A program made the translations under genes and the position numbers. Below the pieces are notes generated by a model, which was not told where the DNA came from, ran no database searches, and worked only from the letters and a program-made list of their open reading frames with translations. From Pseudomonas cichorii (GTDB lineage: Bacteria > Pseudomonadota > Gammaproteobacteria > Pseudomonadales > Pseudomonadaceae), in assembly GCF_003700275.1 (NCBI RefSeq), contig NZ_RBRE01000004.1, positions 1-64,000 on the forward strand: 64,000 nt of DNA, written 5' to 3'. Below are positions 41,707-51,652 of this stretch, one piece after another (the first letter of the stretch is position 1; each line of letters begins with the position of its first letter).

Positions 41707-42798
41707 ATGTTCGCCCTTGACCGAGCGCTGGCTCAGGACATTGTCGACCGGGCCATGGCGATTCTTCCCTACAACGTCAATGTCATGGACTACCTGGGCA
41801 TCATCATCGGCAGCGGTGACCCGGAACGTTTGTGCACCCGGCATGAAGGCGCTCAACTGGTCCTGGCCAACAGCCGGGTGGTCGAAATCGATTCCCAGGC
41901 AGCGCTGCACCTGGGCGGCGTCAAACCCGGCGTGAACCTGCCGCTGATGCTCGACCACAAACTGGTCGGCGTGCTCGGCATCACCGGTGAGCCGGATGAG
42001 GTCCGGGTCTACGGCGAGCTGGTGCGCATGACCGCCGAAATGCTCATGGAGCATCGTCGTCAGCAGGCCGATCGGCAGTGGCGCCTGCAGCGCAGTGAAG
42101 ACCTGCTGGCCCGTCTGTTATTGCCGGACTGCCCGGACAGCCTGGTGGATGAAGCCCTGCAATTGGGCCTGCAACCACAATTGCCGCGTCAGGCGGTCTT
42201 GCTCCGCCTGGCCGAACAGACTTCGACGGCCGGCCAACTGGTGGCCTGGCTCAATGGGCGTTACGCCGACAGCTGGTGCGTGATGCGCGAGCCCACGTTG
42301 CTTTACTGGTGCCGGGCGCAGGGCAAGGATCGTGACGATGCATTGCTGCTCAAGCAGTTCGACGAACATGGCTGGCCCGTGCTGCAAATGGCCACCGCAG
42401 AGCAATCGACCGATCTGACCTCGCTGCGTCAGGCCTGCGCTGCGGCGCGGGATCTGCTGGATTACGCCACTCAGGCGCGCCCCGGGCAACGTCTGCTACG
42501 CCTGGAAGCCTATCGTCTGCCAGTACTGTTCTGGCGCCATCGGCATGACTGGCTGGCCCTGGAGGTTGCCGAACCGATTGGCCGTTTGCACAATCACGGC
42601 CCGTTGCTGGAAACCCTGTGTAGCTGGTTCGAGTACAGCGGCGAAAGTCAGGCCTGTGCCGAAGCCTTGGGGATTCATCGCAACAGCCTGCGTTACCGGC
42701 TGGAAAAGATCGCCGAACTGACCGGTTGCGACCCTTACAAGACCGATGACCTGTTGCGCCTGTATCTGGGTGTGCAAATGACCGTACGCTCGGGCTGA
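41707..42798 (+). CDS. cdaR: Carbohydrate diacid regulator, CdaR-like
   Basis: Transcriptional activator of diacid (glucarate, galactarate, glycerate) genes, 363 residues. The N-terminal sugar-diacid recognition domain spans about 1-135 (ALDRALAQDIVDRAMAILPYNVNVMD, GVLGITGEPDEVRVYGELVRMTAEM). The C-terminal PucR-type helix-turn-helix is clear (SWFEYSGESQACAEALGIHRNSLRYRL in two parts, KIAELTGCDPYKTDDLLRLYL). The ATG at 41707 has AGGA 8 bases upstream; the frame is open earlier but not protein-like. It precedes glycerate kinase on the same strand. Confidence 0.9.
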   Translation: MFALDRALAQDIVDRAMAILPYNVNVMDYLGIIIGSGDPERLCTRHEGAQLVLANSRVVEIDSQAALHLGGVKPGVNLPLMLDHKLVGVLGITGEPDEVRVYGELVRMTAEMLMEHRRQQADRQWRLQRSEDLLARLLLPDCPDSLVDEALQLGLQPQLPRQAVLLRLAEQTSTAGQLVAWLNGRYADSWCVMREPTLLYWCRAQGKDRDDALLLKQFDEHGWPVLQMATAEQSTDLTSLRQACAAARDLLDYATQARPGQRLLRLEAYRLPVLFWRHRHDWLALEVAEPIGRLHNHGPLLETLCSWFEYSGESQACAEALGIHRNSLRYRLEKIAELTGCDPYKTDDLLRLYLGVQMTVRSG

Positions 42799-42909
42799 AC
42801 AGCGGTTTTGTTCAAATGACCGATAACCGTCGGCATTCATTGTGCGAAGGTCAGGCGGAAAATCCATGACAGGGTGAGAACATCCCTGCATCGGATATGG
42901 AGAACAACA

Positions 42910-44046
42910 ATGAAAATCGTCATCGCCCCCGACTCTTTCAAGGACAGCCTCAGTGCCCAGGCGGTCGCCACTGCGATTGCCAGCGGCCTTGCCGAAGTCT
43001 GGCCCAATGCCGAACTGATTGAATGCCCGATGGCCGACGGTGGCGAAGGCACCATCGAAGCCGTGTTGGCGGCCTGCAACGGCCAGTTGCTGAGCGCCGA
43101 AGTCTGCGGTCCTCTGAATAATGCCGTGCAGGCCCACTGGGGCTGGTTGCCGGAAAGCCGCACCGCGATCATTGAAATGGCCATGGCCAGCGGCCTGCAA
43201 TTGTTGAGCCTCGAACAGCGCAACGCCTGCATCACCACCACCTACGGCACTGGCCAGTTGATTGCTGCGGCGCTGGATGCCGGAGCGCAGCGGGTGATCC
43301 TGGCGATTGGCGGCAGTGCGACCAACGATGCCGGCACCGGCATGCTTTCGGCGCTCGGTGCGCGTTTTCTCGATCGTGATGACCAGCCGCTGGCGCCGGG
43401 TGGCCTGGCTTTGGCGCAACTGGCTCGGGTCGACCTCAGCGGCTTTGATCCGCGCTTGGCCGATGTGCGTTTTGAAATCGCCGCCGATGTCGACAACCCG
43501 CTGTGTGGCCTCAACGGTGCTTCGCATATCTTCGGCCCACAGAAAGGCGCATCGCCCGAACAGGTTCTGGCGCTGGATGCGGCCCTTGGGCATTTTGCCG
43601 ATCTGTCCGTGCAGGCGGTCGGCCAGGACCTGCGCGACAGTCCCGGCAGCGGTGCGGCTGGCGGCATGGGGTTTGCCGCCAAGGCCTATCTCGCCGCTTC
43701 ATTCCGTGCCGGCGTGGAAGTGGTGGCGGACCTGACCGGTCTGGAGCAGGCACTGGCGCAAGCGGATCTGGTGATTACCGGAGAAGGGCGCTTCGATGCC
43801 CAGACCTTGCGCGGCAAGACCCCGTTTGGTGTGGCCAGGGTTGCGGCGCGCCATCAAGTGCCGGTCATTGTCCTGGCTGGCACTCTGGGCGACGGTTACG
43901 AGCGCTTGTACGAACACGGCATCAGCGCCGCTTTCGCACTGGCCAGCGGCCCGATGAGCCTCGACCAGGCCTGCCGCAATGCAGCCGCTCTGCTGCATGA
44001 CCGGGCCCGCGATCTGGCGCGGGTGTGGAGCCTGGCGCGGGGTTGA
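42910..44046 (+). CDS. garK: Glycerate kinase, GarK/GlxK family
   Basis: Cytoplasmic kinase phosphorylating D-glycerate (family products are 2- or 3-phosphoglycerate), 378 residues. The N-terminus MKIVIAPDSFKDSLSA and MADGGEGTIEAV are hallmarks of family 1 glycerate kinase; GGSATNDAGTGMLSALGARF, SGAAGGMGFAAKAYL and ITGEGRFDAQTLRGK follow. The ATG at 42910 has GGAGA 6 bases upstream. In the galactarate/glucarate pathway glycerate arises from tartronate semialdehyde; no aldolase or reductase is in the window, so those steps would be encoded elsewhere. Confidence 0.92.
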   Translation: MKIVIAPDSFKDSLSAQAVATAIASGLAEVWPNAELIECPMADGGEGTIEAVLAACNGQLLSAEVCGPLNNAVQAHWGWLPESRTAIIEMAMASGLQLLSLEQRNACITTTYGTGQLIAAALDAGAQRVILAIGGSATNDAGTGMLSALGARFLDRDDQPLAPGGLALAQLARVDLSGFDPRLADVRFEIAADVDNPLCGLNGASHIFGPQKGASPEQVLALDAALGHFADLSVQAVGQDLRDSPGSGAAGGMGFAAKAYLAASFRAGVEVVADLTGLEQALAQADLVITGEGRFDAQTLRGKTPFGVARVAARHQVPVIVLAGTLGDGYERLYEHGISAAFALASGPMSLDQACRNAAALLHDRARDLARVWSLARG

Positions 44047-44112
44047 GGGGCAAACGATGGGCAGACTGTATCGGGCGTAAAAGCCCGATGTGGTGCGGGT
44101 TGGGCGCTGCCG

Positions 44113-44159
44113 ACCGCACAAGTAACCGCACAAGTAACCGCACAAGTACCGCACAAGTA
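44113..44159. repeat. 12-bp tandem repeat, about 3.9 copies
   Basis: The unit ACCGCACAAGTA occurs at 44113, 44125 and 44137 without change, followed by an 11-base copy lacking the first A at 44149. It lies between convergent genes, 66 bases after the glycerate kinase stop. It looks like a slippage-prone minisatellite; no function is evident. Confidence 0.9.
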
Positions 44160-44202
44160 AAATGATCGCTTTCAGCCTTCCTGACTCATCAGCTTGAGCT
44201 AC

Positions 44203-45213
44203 TTACCGCCCCCTGAAACCCGGCGCCGCCGTGCTGTCTCGCAGTGTCAATTCATAGGGCAATACGATATGGCGCTGCTCGATGGTTTTCTTCTCGATCA
44301 AGGCGATCAGCATTTCCACGGCGGTCTGACCGAAAGCTTCGGCTGGCTGGGCGATGGTGGTCAGGGGCGGGTCGCAGTAGGCGGCCAGGGGAATGTCGTC
44401 GAAACCCACCAGTGAAAGGTCTTCGGGCACGCGCAGGCCTTGTTGCTTGATGCGTTTCAGGGCGCCGATGGCCATTTCATCGTTCTCGCAGAACAGCGCG
44501 GTGGGCCGTTCGGGCAGTTCCAGTATCGCAGTTGCGCCGTCGTAACCGGCCTGCAGGCTGAAGTCGCCGTGACAGATGAGCGTGGGGTCGAAGGCGATAC
44601 CGGCCTGTTCCAGTGCGTCGAGGTATCCGGCGACGCGGTCGCGGGTCAGGGGGCTGCTTTTCGGGCCCTTGATCAGGCCGATACGCCGATGCCCCAGGCC
44701 GATCAGGTGTTCGGTCATGGCCTTGGCAGCAGCATGATTATCAAGGCTGATGGTCGGATGGCGACCCTCCTTGATCACTTCACAGGCGTTGACGATGGGC
44801 GGCAGGTCGACGCCGGGCGAGGGTGTGTCGAACGGGTCGAAGGCGCGCAACTGGATCACACCGTCGGCCTGGTGGGCATACACCAGCTCGGCAAATGCCC
44901 GCTCGGTTTCCTCGCATCCCTGGGTGTCGCACAGGAGTACCCGGTAGCCGGCTGTCTGGGCGGCCTGTTGGGCGCCACTGATCACCCGGGCAAAGAAACT
45001 GTTGGCGATGGCCGGCACCAGAATCACCAGATTGGCGGTCTTGCGCGAGCGGAACTGCACGGCCATGAGGTTGGGTCGATAACCGGCCTGTTCCACGGCA
45101 GCATTGACCTTGTCGCGGGTGTCGGGCAACACGCGCTCGGGTGACTTGAGCGTTCGGGAGACGGTTGCTACCGAGACACCTGCCAGCCTGGCCACTTCAC
45201 GGATATTGGACAA
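44203..45213 (-). CDS. LacI family transcriptional regulator
   Basis: Sugar-responsive repressor of about 336 residues. The N-terminal helix-turn-helix reads IREVARLAGVSVATVSRTLKSPERV, then the hinge and periplasmic-binding-like domain (LVPAIANSFFARVISGAQQAA, LSLVGFDDIPLAAYCDPPLTT, TLRDSTAAP). The TTG at 45213 has GAGG 5 bases before it; GTG at 45219 is the alternative. It is divergent from a sugar dehydrogenase operon, with a perfect palindrome between them. Confidence 0.9.
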   Translation of the reverse strand: MSNIREVARLAGVSVATVSRTLKSPERVLPDTRDKVNAAVEQAGYRPNLMAVQFRSRKTANLVILVPAIANSFFARVISGAQQAAQTAGYRVLLCDTQGCEETERAFAELVYAHQADGVIQLRAFDPFDTPSPGVDLPPIVNACEVIKEGRHPTISLDNHAAAKAMTEHLIGLGHRRIGLIKGPKSSPLTRDRVAGYLDALEQAGIAFDPTLICHGDFSLQAGYDGATAILELPERPTALFCENDEMAIGALKRIKQQGLRVPEDLSLVGFDDIPLAAYCDPPLTTIAQPAEAFGQTAVEMLIALIEKKTIEQRHIVLPYELTLRDSTAAPGFRGR

Positions 45214-45336
45214 AACCACCTCGTTTCAGACTGCACGGTCCGAGAGCTTACCGCAGGTTGACGCTACACCGAAATCTGCGCAATTGCCGATTCCGGGTTT
45301 GACACCCGACGCCAGCGGGTTTAATTTCCCGTCATG

Positions 45337-45352
45337 ATGTAACCGGTTACAT
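45337..45352. promoter_or_regulatory. Perfect 16-bp LacI-type operator palindrome
   Basis: ATGTAACCGGTTACAT is a perfect palindrome with the central CG expected for LacI/GalR-type operators. It lies 50 bases before the Gfo/Idh/MocA gene and 124 bases from the divergent lacI-type gene. Confidence 0.85.
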
Positions 45353-45401
45353 TGTTCGCCGGATCGAATACTTGCCCTGCCTCCCACAGAGAAGATTCAC
45401 G

Positions 45402-46571
45402 ATGAATGCAGCAGTGCCAAAAATAAGAATGGGCTTTGTCGGTGGCGGTGAAGGTGCCTTTATTGCCCAGGCGCACCGTCAGGCCGCAGGTCTTGATGGG
45501 CGTTATGAACTGGTATGCGGTGCCTTCAGTCGCGATGCACAGAACAACCGCCAGACCGGCGAAAGGCTGGGTCTGCCTGCATCACGCTGTTATGCCGACT
45601 GGCAGCACATGCTTGATGCCGAGCGGGAGCTGCCCGCCGAGCAGCGCATGGAATTACTGATAATCGTCACCCCCAATCATCTGCATGCTCCGGTGGCCAG
45701 CGAGGCGTTGAGTGCCGGTTTTCATGTGTTCAGCGAAAAGCCTGCCGCGTTGAATCTGGCCGAGTTGCTGGCCTTGAAGGAGGTGGTCGCGCGCAGCAAC
45801 CGTCTTTATGGCCTGGCCCATACTTACCTGGGTTATCCGATGGTCTGGCAGGCCCGGGAAATGGTGCGCAGTGGCGTCATCGGCGAGTTGCGCAAGGTGA
45901 TTGTCGAGTACCCGCAAGGCTGGCTCAGCCAGGATACCAGGAGCAAGCAGGCCGACTGGCGTGGTCAGCCCGGGCAGTCCGGATTGGGCGGTTGTATCGG
46001 CGATATCGGTACGCATGCCTTTTCCCTGGCGGAGTTCGTTGCAGGCCAGCCGATCAGACAACTGTGCGCGATGCTCGGCGTACACATTGAAGGCCGACAA
46101 CTGGACGATGATGCCTCGATGCTGTTCAAGATGGCTGAAGGCGCCAGCGGTGTGTTGATTGCCAGCCAGGTCTGCGCCGGTGAGGAAAATCCGCTCAAGA
46201 TTCGCCTCTACGGCAGCAAGGGTGGCCTGGAATGGCAACAGGAACAGCCCAACAGCCTGATCCATCGCAGCCTCGACCAGCCATTGAGCGTCCTGCGCTC
46301 CGGGGTCGGCCAGCCCTGGTTGTGTGAAGCCGCTCTGCAGCGTATGCGTTTGCCGGCCGGGCATCCCGAAGGCTATCTGGAAGCCATGGCCAACCTTTAT
46401 GGCGATTTCGCTACGGCCATTCGTGCTCAGGTCAGCGGCAACGAAGCCGCTGGTGTTCCTGGCATCGAAGTCGGATTGCGCGGCATGGCCTTTATCGAAA
46501 CCGTGATCGCCAGCCATCGTGGCGAGGCCAAATGGACTGAGCTGGTCTGCACCCAGGGAACACAATCATGA
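45402..46571 (+). CDS. Gfo/Idh/MocA family sugar oxidoreductase
   Basis: NAD(P)-dependent dehydrogenase of 389 residues, first gene after the LacI-type operator. Rossmann motif [19 protein letters not shown]; family motifs [30 protein letters not shown] (catalytic Lys of EKP) and [16 protein letters not shown] (catalytic Asp/His). The ATG at 45402 follows AGAGAAG. The stop overlaps the next gene by 4 bases. Paired with TIM-barrel isomerases, such enzymes often oxidise sugars or inositol-like compounds, for example at C3. The substrate is not identifiable. Confidence 0.87.
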   Translation: MNAAVPKIRMGFVGGGEGAFIAQAHRQAAGLDGRYELVCGAFSRDAQNNRQTGERLGLPASRCYADWQHMLDAERELPAEQRMELLIIVTPNHLHAPVASEALSAGFHVFSEKPAALNLAELLALKEVVARSNRLYGLAHTYLGYPMVWQAREMVRSGVIGELRKVIVEYPQGWLSQDTRSKQADWRGQPGQSGLGGCIGDIGTHAFSLAEFVAGQPIRQLCAMLGVHIEGRQLDDDASMLFKMAEGASGVLIASQVCAGEENPLKIRLYGSKGGLEWQQEQPNSLIHRSLDQPLSVLRSGVGQPWLCEAALQRMRLPAGHPEGYLEAMANLYGDFATAIRAQVSGNEAAGVPGIEVGLRGMAFIETVIASHRGEAKWTELVCTQGTQS

Positions 46572-47650
46572 AACCGGATAATCAGGCATCTACAGGGATG
46601 CGCGGGCCGGGGATCTTTCTCGCCCAGTTCATGTCCGCGGAAGCACCTTTCGACACCCTGGCCAATATTGCCCAATGGGCCGCTTCCCAGGGTTACAAGG
46701 CCATCCAGTTGCCGACCCTGGGCACGCAGTTCATCGACCTGTCCCGCGCCGCTGAAAGTCAGAGTTATTGCGATGAATTGAAAGCGGTCTGTGCCCGGGC
46801 CGGTGTCGAGATCAGTGAACTGTCGACGCATCTGCAAGGCCAGTTGGTGGCCGTGCATCCGGCCTTCGATACGCTGTTCGACGACTTTGCCCCGGCCCAT
46901 TTGCGCGGACAACCACAGGCCCGTACCGAGTGGGCCATCGAGCAGTTGAAACTGGCTGCGCGGGCCAGCCAGCGTTTGGGGCTGACGGCACACGCGACCT
47001 TTTCCGGGGCCTTGCTATGGCCCTACGTTTACCCATGGCCGCAACGCCCAAATGGTCTGGTCGAGCAAGGCTTTGCCGAACTGGCCAAGCGCTGGTTGCC
47101 GATCCTGGAGTGTTTCGAGGAGGCGGGCGTCGACCTGTGCTACGAGATTCATCCTGGCGAGGACCTGCACGACGGCGCCAGTTTCGAGCGTTTTCTGCAG
47201 GCCGTCGATCATCATCCGCGGGCGACCATTCTGTATGACCCGAGCCATCTGTTGCTGCAGCAGATGGATTATCTGGGCTTCATCGACCGCTATCACGAGC
47301 GGATTCGCATGTTTCACGTCAAGGATGCCGAGTTCCGTCCGGACGCCCGCTCGGGTGTGTATGGCGGCTATCAGGGCTGGGTCGAGCGCCCCGGTCGTTT
47401 TCGCTCGCTGGGCGATGGCCAGGTCGATTTCAAATCGATCTTCAGCAAGCTGACCCAATACGATTTTTCCGGCTGGGCCGTGCTGGAGTGGGAGTGTTGC
47501 CTCAAGGATTCGGCACAGGGCGCGGCACAGGGCGCGCAGTTCATCCGCCAGCACATGATCGACAAGACCCGAAAGGCCTTCGACGACTTCGCCAGTGTGG
47601 CATCCGACGAGCGTTCCAACCGTCGGCTACTGGGATTGCCCGACGCCTGA
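46568..47650 (+). CDS. Sugar phosphate isomerase/epimerase family protein (TIM barrel)
   Basis: Xylose-isomerase-like TIM-barrel protein of 360 residues. Metal-site residues are suggested by CYEIHPGEDLHDG (Glu), ILYDPSHLLLQQMDY (Asp/His), MFHVKDAEFRPD (His) and WAVLEWECCLKD (Glu). No signal peptide, so cytoplasmic. ATGA overlap with the dehydrogenase suggests consecutive steps in one pathway, isomerising or epimerising the oxidised sugar. The exact reaction is unknown. Confidence 0.85.
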   Translation: MKPDNQASTGMRGPGIFLAQFMSAEAPFDTLANIAQWAASQGYKAIQLPTLGTQFIDLSRAAESQSYCDELKAVCARAGVEISELSTHLQGQLVAVHPAFDTLFDDFAPAHLRGQPQARTEWAIEQLKLAARASQRLGLTAHATFSGALLWPYVYPWPQRPNGLVEQGFAELAKRWLPILECFEEAGVDLCYEIHPGEDLHDGASFERFLQAVDHHPRATILYDPSHLLLQQMDYLGFIDRYHERIRMFHVKDAEFRPDARSGVYGGYQGWVERPGRFRSLGDGQVDFKSIFSKLTQYDFSGWAVLEWECCLKDSAQGAAQGAQFIRQHMIDKTRKAFDDFASVASDERSNRRLLGLPDA

Positions 47651-47693
47651 CTCCGCCGCTGTTTAACACTATAAAAATAAAACGGTGACTGTT

Positions 47694-48944
47694 ATGACCA
47701 AGATGACTGCGCGTCTAAGCGCAATGATGTTCCTGCAGTTCTTTATCTGGGGGGGCTGGTTCGTCACCCTGGGCACCTTTCTTTCCACGACCCTGGGGGC
47801 CAGCGGAGGACAGGTCGGCATGGCGTTTTCGACCCAGTCCTGGGGCGCGATCATCGCGCCTTTTGTCATCGGCCTGATCGCTGACCGTTACTTCAATGCC
47901 GAACGGATCCTCGCGGTGCTGCATCTGCTGGGCGCGGTGCTGCTGTATCAGCTGTACCGGGCGCCGGATTTCAGCCAGTTCTATCCGTACCTGCTGGGCT
48001 ACATGATCATCTACATGCCGACCCTGGCGCTGGTCAATTCGGTGGCATTTCGGCAGATGCGCGACCCGGCCCTGGAATTTGCCCGCATCCGGGTCTGGGG
48101 CACCATTGGCTGGATCGTTGCCGGTCTGGTGATCAGTTTCGTGTTTGCCTGGGACTCGAAGGACGCTATCTCTTCCGGCGCGTTGCGCAGCACTTTCCTG
48201 ATGTCATCGATTGCCTCGCTGGTACTCGGACTCTACAGCTTCAGCCTGCCAGCGACACCCTCGCAGAAAGCCGCGGACGGCGGCGGTTTCCGACAGATGC
48301 TGGGGCTGGATGCCCTGGGCCTGCTGAAGGATCGCAGCTATCTGGTGTTCTTTATCGCTTCGATCCTGATCTGCATTCCGCTGGCGTTCTACTACCAGAA
48401 CGCCAACTCGTTCCTGGCCGAAATCGGTGTTGCCAATCCCACGGCGAAAATGGCGATGGGTCAGGTTTCCGAAGTGCTGTTCATGCTGCTGTTGCCGCTG
48501 TTCATTCACCGCTTCGGCATCAAGGTCGCCTTGATGGTCGGCATGCTGGCGTGGGCCTTGCGTTATCTGTTGTTCGCTTACGGCAACAATGGCGACCTGG
48601 CCTTCATGTTGTTCGCGGGCATCGCCTTGCATGGCATCTGTTATGACTTCTTCTTTGTCTCTGGGCAGATCTACACCGATGCCAAGGCTTCGGAGCGCTT
48701 CAGAAGCTCCGCTCAAGGGCTTATCACGCTGGCTACCTACGGCCTTGGCATGTTGATCGGCTTCTGGGTTGCCGGTCATGTCTCGGATTATTACGCCACT
48801 TCCGATGGCCATCACTGGCGCAGCATCTGGCTATTCCCGGCGACTTTTTCACTCGGTGTCGTGCTGGTGTTTCTGCTGGCTTTCCGCGATGCGCGACCGG
48901 CCGCTGTTTCGCTTTCCAATCCTGAACACATCAAAAATCAATAA
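47694..48944 (+). CDS. NupG-like MFS transporter
   Basis: Inner-membrane importer of 416 residues related to nucleoside:proton symporters. The N-terminus MMFLQFFIWGGWFVTLGTFLS and GLIADRYFNAERILAVLH are typical, as is ARIRVWGTIGWIVAGLVISF. Twelve hydrophobic segments can be traced. ATG at 47694 is chosen over GTG at 47685. Lying among sugar genes under a LacI-type regulator, it probably imports a sugar or glycoside rather than a nucleoside, which is inference. Confidence 0.85.
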   Translation: MTKMTARLSAMMFLQFFIWGGWFVTLGTFLSTTLGASGGQVGMAFSTQSWGAIIAPFVIGLIADRYFNAERILAVLHLLGAVLLYQLYRAPDFSQFYPYLLGYMIIYMPTLALVNSVAFRQMRDPALEFARIRVWGTIGWIVAGLVISFVFAWDSKDAISSGALRSTFLMSSIASLVLGLYSFSLPATPSQKAADGGGFRQMLGLDALGLLKDRSYLVFFIASILICIPLAFYYQNANSFLAEIGVANPTAKMAMGQVSEVLFMLLLPLFIHRFGIKVALMVGMLAWALRYLLFAYGNNGDLAFMLFAGIALHGICYDFFFVSGQIYTDAKASERFRSSAQGLITLATYGLGMLIGFWVAGHVSDYYATSDGHHWRSIWLFPATFSLGVVLVFLLAFRDARPAAVSLSNPEHIKNQ

Positions 48945-48959
48945 ATAAAGGAAGTTGCC

Positions 48960-49829
48960 ATGCGGTTAATGAAGTCTGTCTTGCTGTCAGCAATGTTCGT
49001 CGGGATTACCCTTGGAGGCTCAGCCGCAATGGCTACGCCGCCGGTGAATGCCTACAGCCCGATTGCGCTGCAAATGTATACGCTGCGAGATGCCGGTACG
49101 CTTGAGCAGCAATTGGCCATGGCCAGGAGCGCGGGGTTTCGTTCGGTCGAAGTGGTGGGCAATCAGGGCGTGACGGCCAATGAACTCAGGTTCCTGCTGG
49201 ACAAGTATCAGCTCAATGTTATTTCGTCCCACGAACAGCTGGCAGCCCTGCGCAACAACCTTCCTGCCACGATTGCCTTCAATCAGGCGATTGGCAACCG
49301 GGTTCTGGTCTTGCCCTGGCTTGAACTGGCCGACCGCCCGACCGATGCAGCAGGCTGGCGCAGGCTGGGTGCCGAACTGGACCGATTGGGTGCCAGGCTG
49401 CGCGATTACGGCATGAAGCTGGCCTACCATAACCACGATTTTGAAATGAAAGAGTATCAGGGCAGGACCGCTCTGGAGTGGATGGTCAGCGCTAGCAAGC
49501 CCGAGAATCTGTGGCTGGAGGTCGATGTGGCGTGGATTTCCCGTGGCGGCCATGATCCGGCGCGTTTTATTAGAAAGTATGCCAGTCGACTGTTTGCCAT
49601 CCATGCCAAAGACAATTCCGGCATTGGCGTGCGCGACGATGAGCGCAACTTCGCACCATTGGGAGAAGGGCTGCTGAACTGGAAGGAGATCATTCCAGCC
49701 TATGAGAGAACCGACAAGCCTCTCTATATCGTCGAGCATGACCTGCCCAAGGATCCGGCTGCCATCATCACAACCTCCCGGCGCAACCTGATTGCCGAAC
49801 TGGCTGCCGAGCGGCAATCCCACAAATGA
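48960..49829 (+). CDS. Exported TIM-barrel sugar isomerase/epimerase-like protein
   Basis: A 289-residue xylose-isomerase-like TIM barrel with a clear Sec signal (SVLLSAMFVGITLGGSAAMA), so it acts in the periplasm, unlike its cytoplasmic relative at 46568. Motifs: IALQMYTLRDAGTLEQQLAM, KLAYHNHDFEMKEY (His/Glu), LWLEVDVAWISRGGHDP (Asp) and LFAIHAKDN (His). It lies 15 bases after the transporter gene and is probably last in the operon. Similar exported proteins occur next to Gfo/Idh/MocA dehydrogenases, where they may process 3-keto sugars outside the cytoplasm; that role is inference. Confidence 0.82.
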   Translation: MRLMKSVLLSAMFVGITLGGSAAMATPPVNAYSPIALQMYTLRDAGTLEQQLAMARSAGFRSVEVVGNQGVTANELRFLLDKYQLNVISSHEQLAALRNNLPATIAFNQAIGNRVLVLPWLELADRPTDAAGWRRLGAELDRLGARLRDYGMKLAYHNHDFEMKEYQGRTALEWMVSASKPENLWLEVDVAWISRGGHDPARFIRKYASRLFAIHAKDNSGIGVRDDERNFAPLGEGLLNWKEIIPAYERTDKPLYIVEHDLPKDPAAIITTSRRNLIAELAAERQSHK

Positions 49830-49848
49830 CAGCGTAAGTTCTGGCTGT

Positions 49849-49874
49849 ACGGAGCCTGGTAAAACAGGCTCCGT
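49849..49874 (+). terminator. Hairpin after sugar operon
   Basis: ACGGAGCCTG and CAGGCTCCGT are perfect 10-bp arms with a 6-base loop, 20 bases after the operon's last stop. The T-run is missing, so termination strength is uncertain. Confidence 0.6.
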
Positions 49875-49994
49875 CGTAGCACCGCAAAAATGATGGCACT
49901 CGGCTCTCAAGAAGCGTCTTGCCGAGTCGATATGCTGGGTGGTTGTCTGACAACGTTGCTCCAACTGCCTTCTAAATATAAAAGAGCTGCCGCC

Positions 49995-51620
49995 ATGAAC
50001 TTACGCAAATTGACTATTGCTCGCCGTGCGGGCCTGGGTTTTACCCTGATCTCCCTGCTGGTTGCATTGTTGGGCTGGTTCGCACTGGTGCAGATGTCTG
50101 CGATTCGCCAAAGCGAGATCGCCGTTGAAACCAACTGGCTGCCGAGCATGCGCGTGGTCAATGACATTCGCGAAATCATGTTGCGCATCCGGACCATTTC
50201 CCTGCGTATGGCGCTGGACCCGGATCCCAAGAGTATTCCGACCTATCGCGGCCAGATGGATGTGCGTAATCAGGATCTGGTCAAGAAGCTCGATGTTCTC
50301 GACAAGTTTGTCGACACACCTGAAGAAAAAGTCCTCGCCGATCAGTTCCGCACCAGCCTGGCTGAATATCAGAAAGCCCTGGAGCGCTCGTTTGTGCTCG
50401 CTGGCCAGAACGACACTGCTGGCTTGAACAAGCTGCTGCTGGTCGATATGAAAACCATCGTCGATGGCTCGGGCAAACAACTGAGCGACATGTCCGAGTT
50501 CTACAATCAGAAGGTCGATGCCGAAGGCAAGGCCGCCGAAATTCAATATGACCAGTCACGCAACATCGTGATCGGCTTCGTCATCCTTGCCGCGCTGGGC
50601 ACCATCTGCCTGGCCCTGTTGCTGACCCGCAGCATCGTCAGGCCGCTGGAAAAAGCCGTTTCCGCTGCCGAATATGTCGCCCGCGGCGACCTGACCCATG
50701 ACATCGTTGTCGATGGCAGCGATGAAGTCACTCGTCTGCTGCGTGCGCTGGAGCAGATGCAAGGTGGCCTGCGTACGGCCATGCGCAATATCAGCAGCTC
50801 CGCGACCCAGCTGGCATCGGCAGCGACCGAACTCAACTCGATCACCGAAGACAGCTATCGCGGCCTGAACCAGCAGAATGCCGAGATCGATCAGGCGGCC
50901 ACGGCCATCAACGAAATGACCTCGGCCGTAGAAGAAGTGGCGCGCAATGCGGTGTCCACTTCCGATGCGTCCAATCATTCCAGCACTTCGGCCAAGGCCG
51001 GTCAGGCGCGGGTAATCGAGACCGTACAGTCGATCCAGACCCTGACCGACAACGTGCAGGCCACTTCGGCACTGGTGCAGAACCTTGCCGATCAGTCCCA
51101 GGACATCGGCAAGGTGCTGGATGTGATCCGCTCGATTGCCGAGCAGACCAACCTGCTGGCCCTCAACGCAGCCATCGAAGCGGCGCGTGCGGGCGAGTCC
51201 GGCCGTGGCTTCGCGGTGGTGGCCGATGAGGTACGCGCACTGGCGCATCGTACCCAGCAGTCGACCCTGGAAATCGACACCATGGTCAGCGCCATGCGCA
51301 ATGGTTCGTCGCAGGCCCTGGAGTCGATGATGACCAGCCGTGACCGCGCAGGCTCCACGCTGTCGCTGGCTCAGGATGCCGGTGAGTCGCTGAGCGAAAT
51401 CACATCCTCGATCAACCAGATCTCCGAACGCAATCTGGTCATCGCCAGCGCTGCCGAGGAGCAGGCTCAAGTGGCGCGTGAAGTGGACCGTAACATCGTC
51501 AACATTCGCGATCTGTCCATGCAATCGACCCAGGGCGCAAACCAGATCAGCGCTTCCAGCCATGAGCTGTCGCGCCTGGCTGCGGACCTCAATCAGGTCG
51601 TGTCCAACTTCAAGGTCTGA
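49995..51620 (+). CDS. Methyl-accepting chemotaxis protein
   Basis: Transmembrane chemoreceptor of 541 residues. Helix 1 is at about 10-33 ([20 protein letters not shown]); the periplasmic sensor of about 155 residues looks like a four-helix-bundle type; helix 2 lies at about 190-212 ([20 protein letters not shown]). HAMP follows ([22 protein letters not shown]), then the signalling domain with the conserved tip [26 protein letters not shown] (read in two parts) and [17 protein letters not shown]. The ATG at 49995 is used; the upstream frame is not protein-like. Ligand unknown; the flanking sugar genes make a sugar possible. Confidence 0.92.
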   Translation: MNLRKLTIARRAGLGFTLISLLVALLGWFALVQMSAIRQSEIAVETNWLPSMRVVNDIREIMLRIRTISLRMALDPDPKSIPTYRGQMDVRNQDLVKKLDVLDKFVDTPEEKVLADQFRTSLAEYQKALERSFVLAGQNDTAGLNKLLLVDMKTIVDGSGKQLSDMSEFYNQKVDAEGKAAEIQYDQSRNIVIGFVILAALGTICLALLLTRSIVRPLEKAVSAAEYVARGDLTHDIVVDGSDEVTRLLRALEQMQGGLRTAMRNISSSATQLASAATELNSITEDSYRGLNQQNAEIDQAATAINEMTSAVEEVARNAVSTSDASNHSSTSAKAGQARVIETVQSIQTLTDNVQATSALVQNLADQSQDIGKVLDVIRSIAEQTNLLALNAAIEAARAGESGRGFAVVADEVRALAHRTQQSTLEIDTMVSAMRNGSSQALESMMTSRDRAGSTLSLAQDAGESLSEITSSINQISERNLVIASAAEEQAQVAREVDRNIVNIRDLSMQSTQGANQISASSHELSRLAADLNQVVSNFKV

Positions 51621-51652
51621 AACAGATCCTGCACAGGTCCGCTTGCTGCTGA

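Noticed and set aside
44113..44159. Possible CRISPR-like array
   Set aside because: The 12-bp units are directly adjacent with no spacers, so this is a plain tandem repeat.
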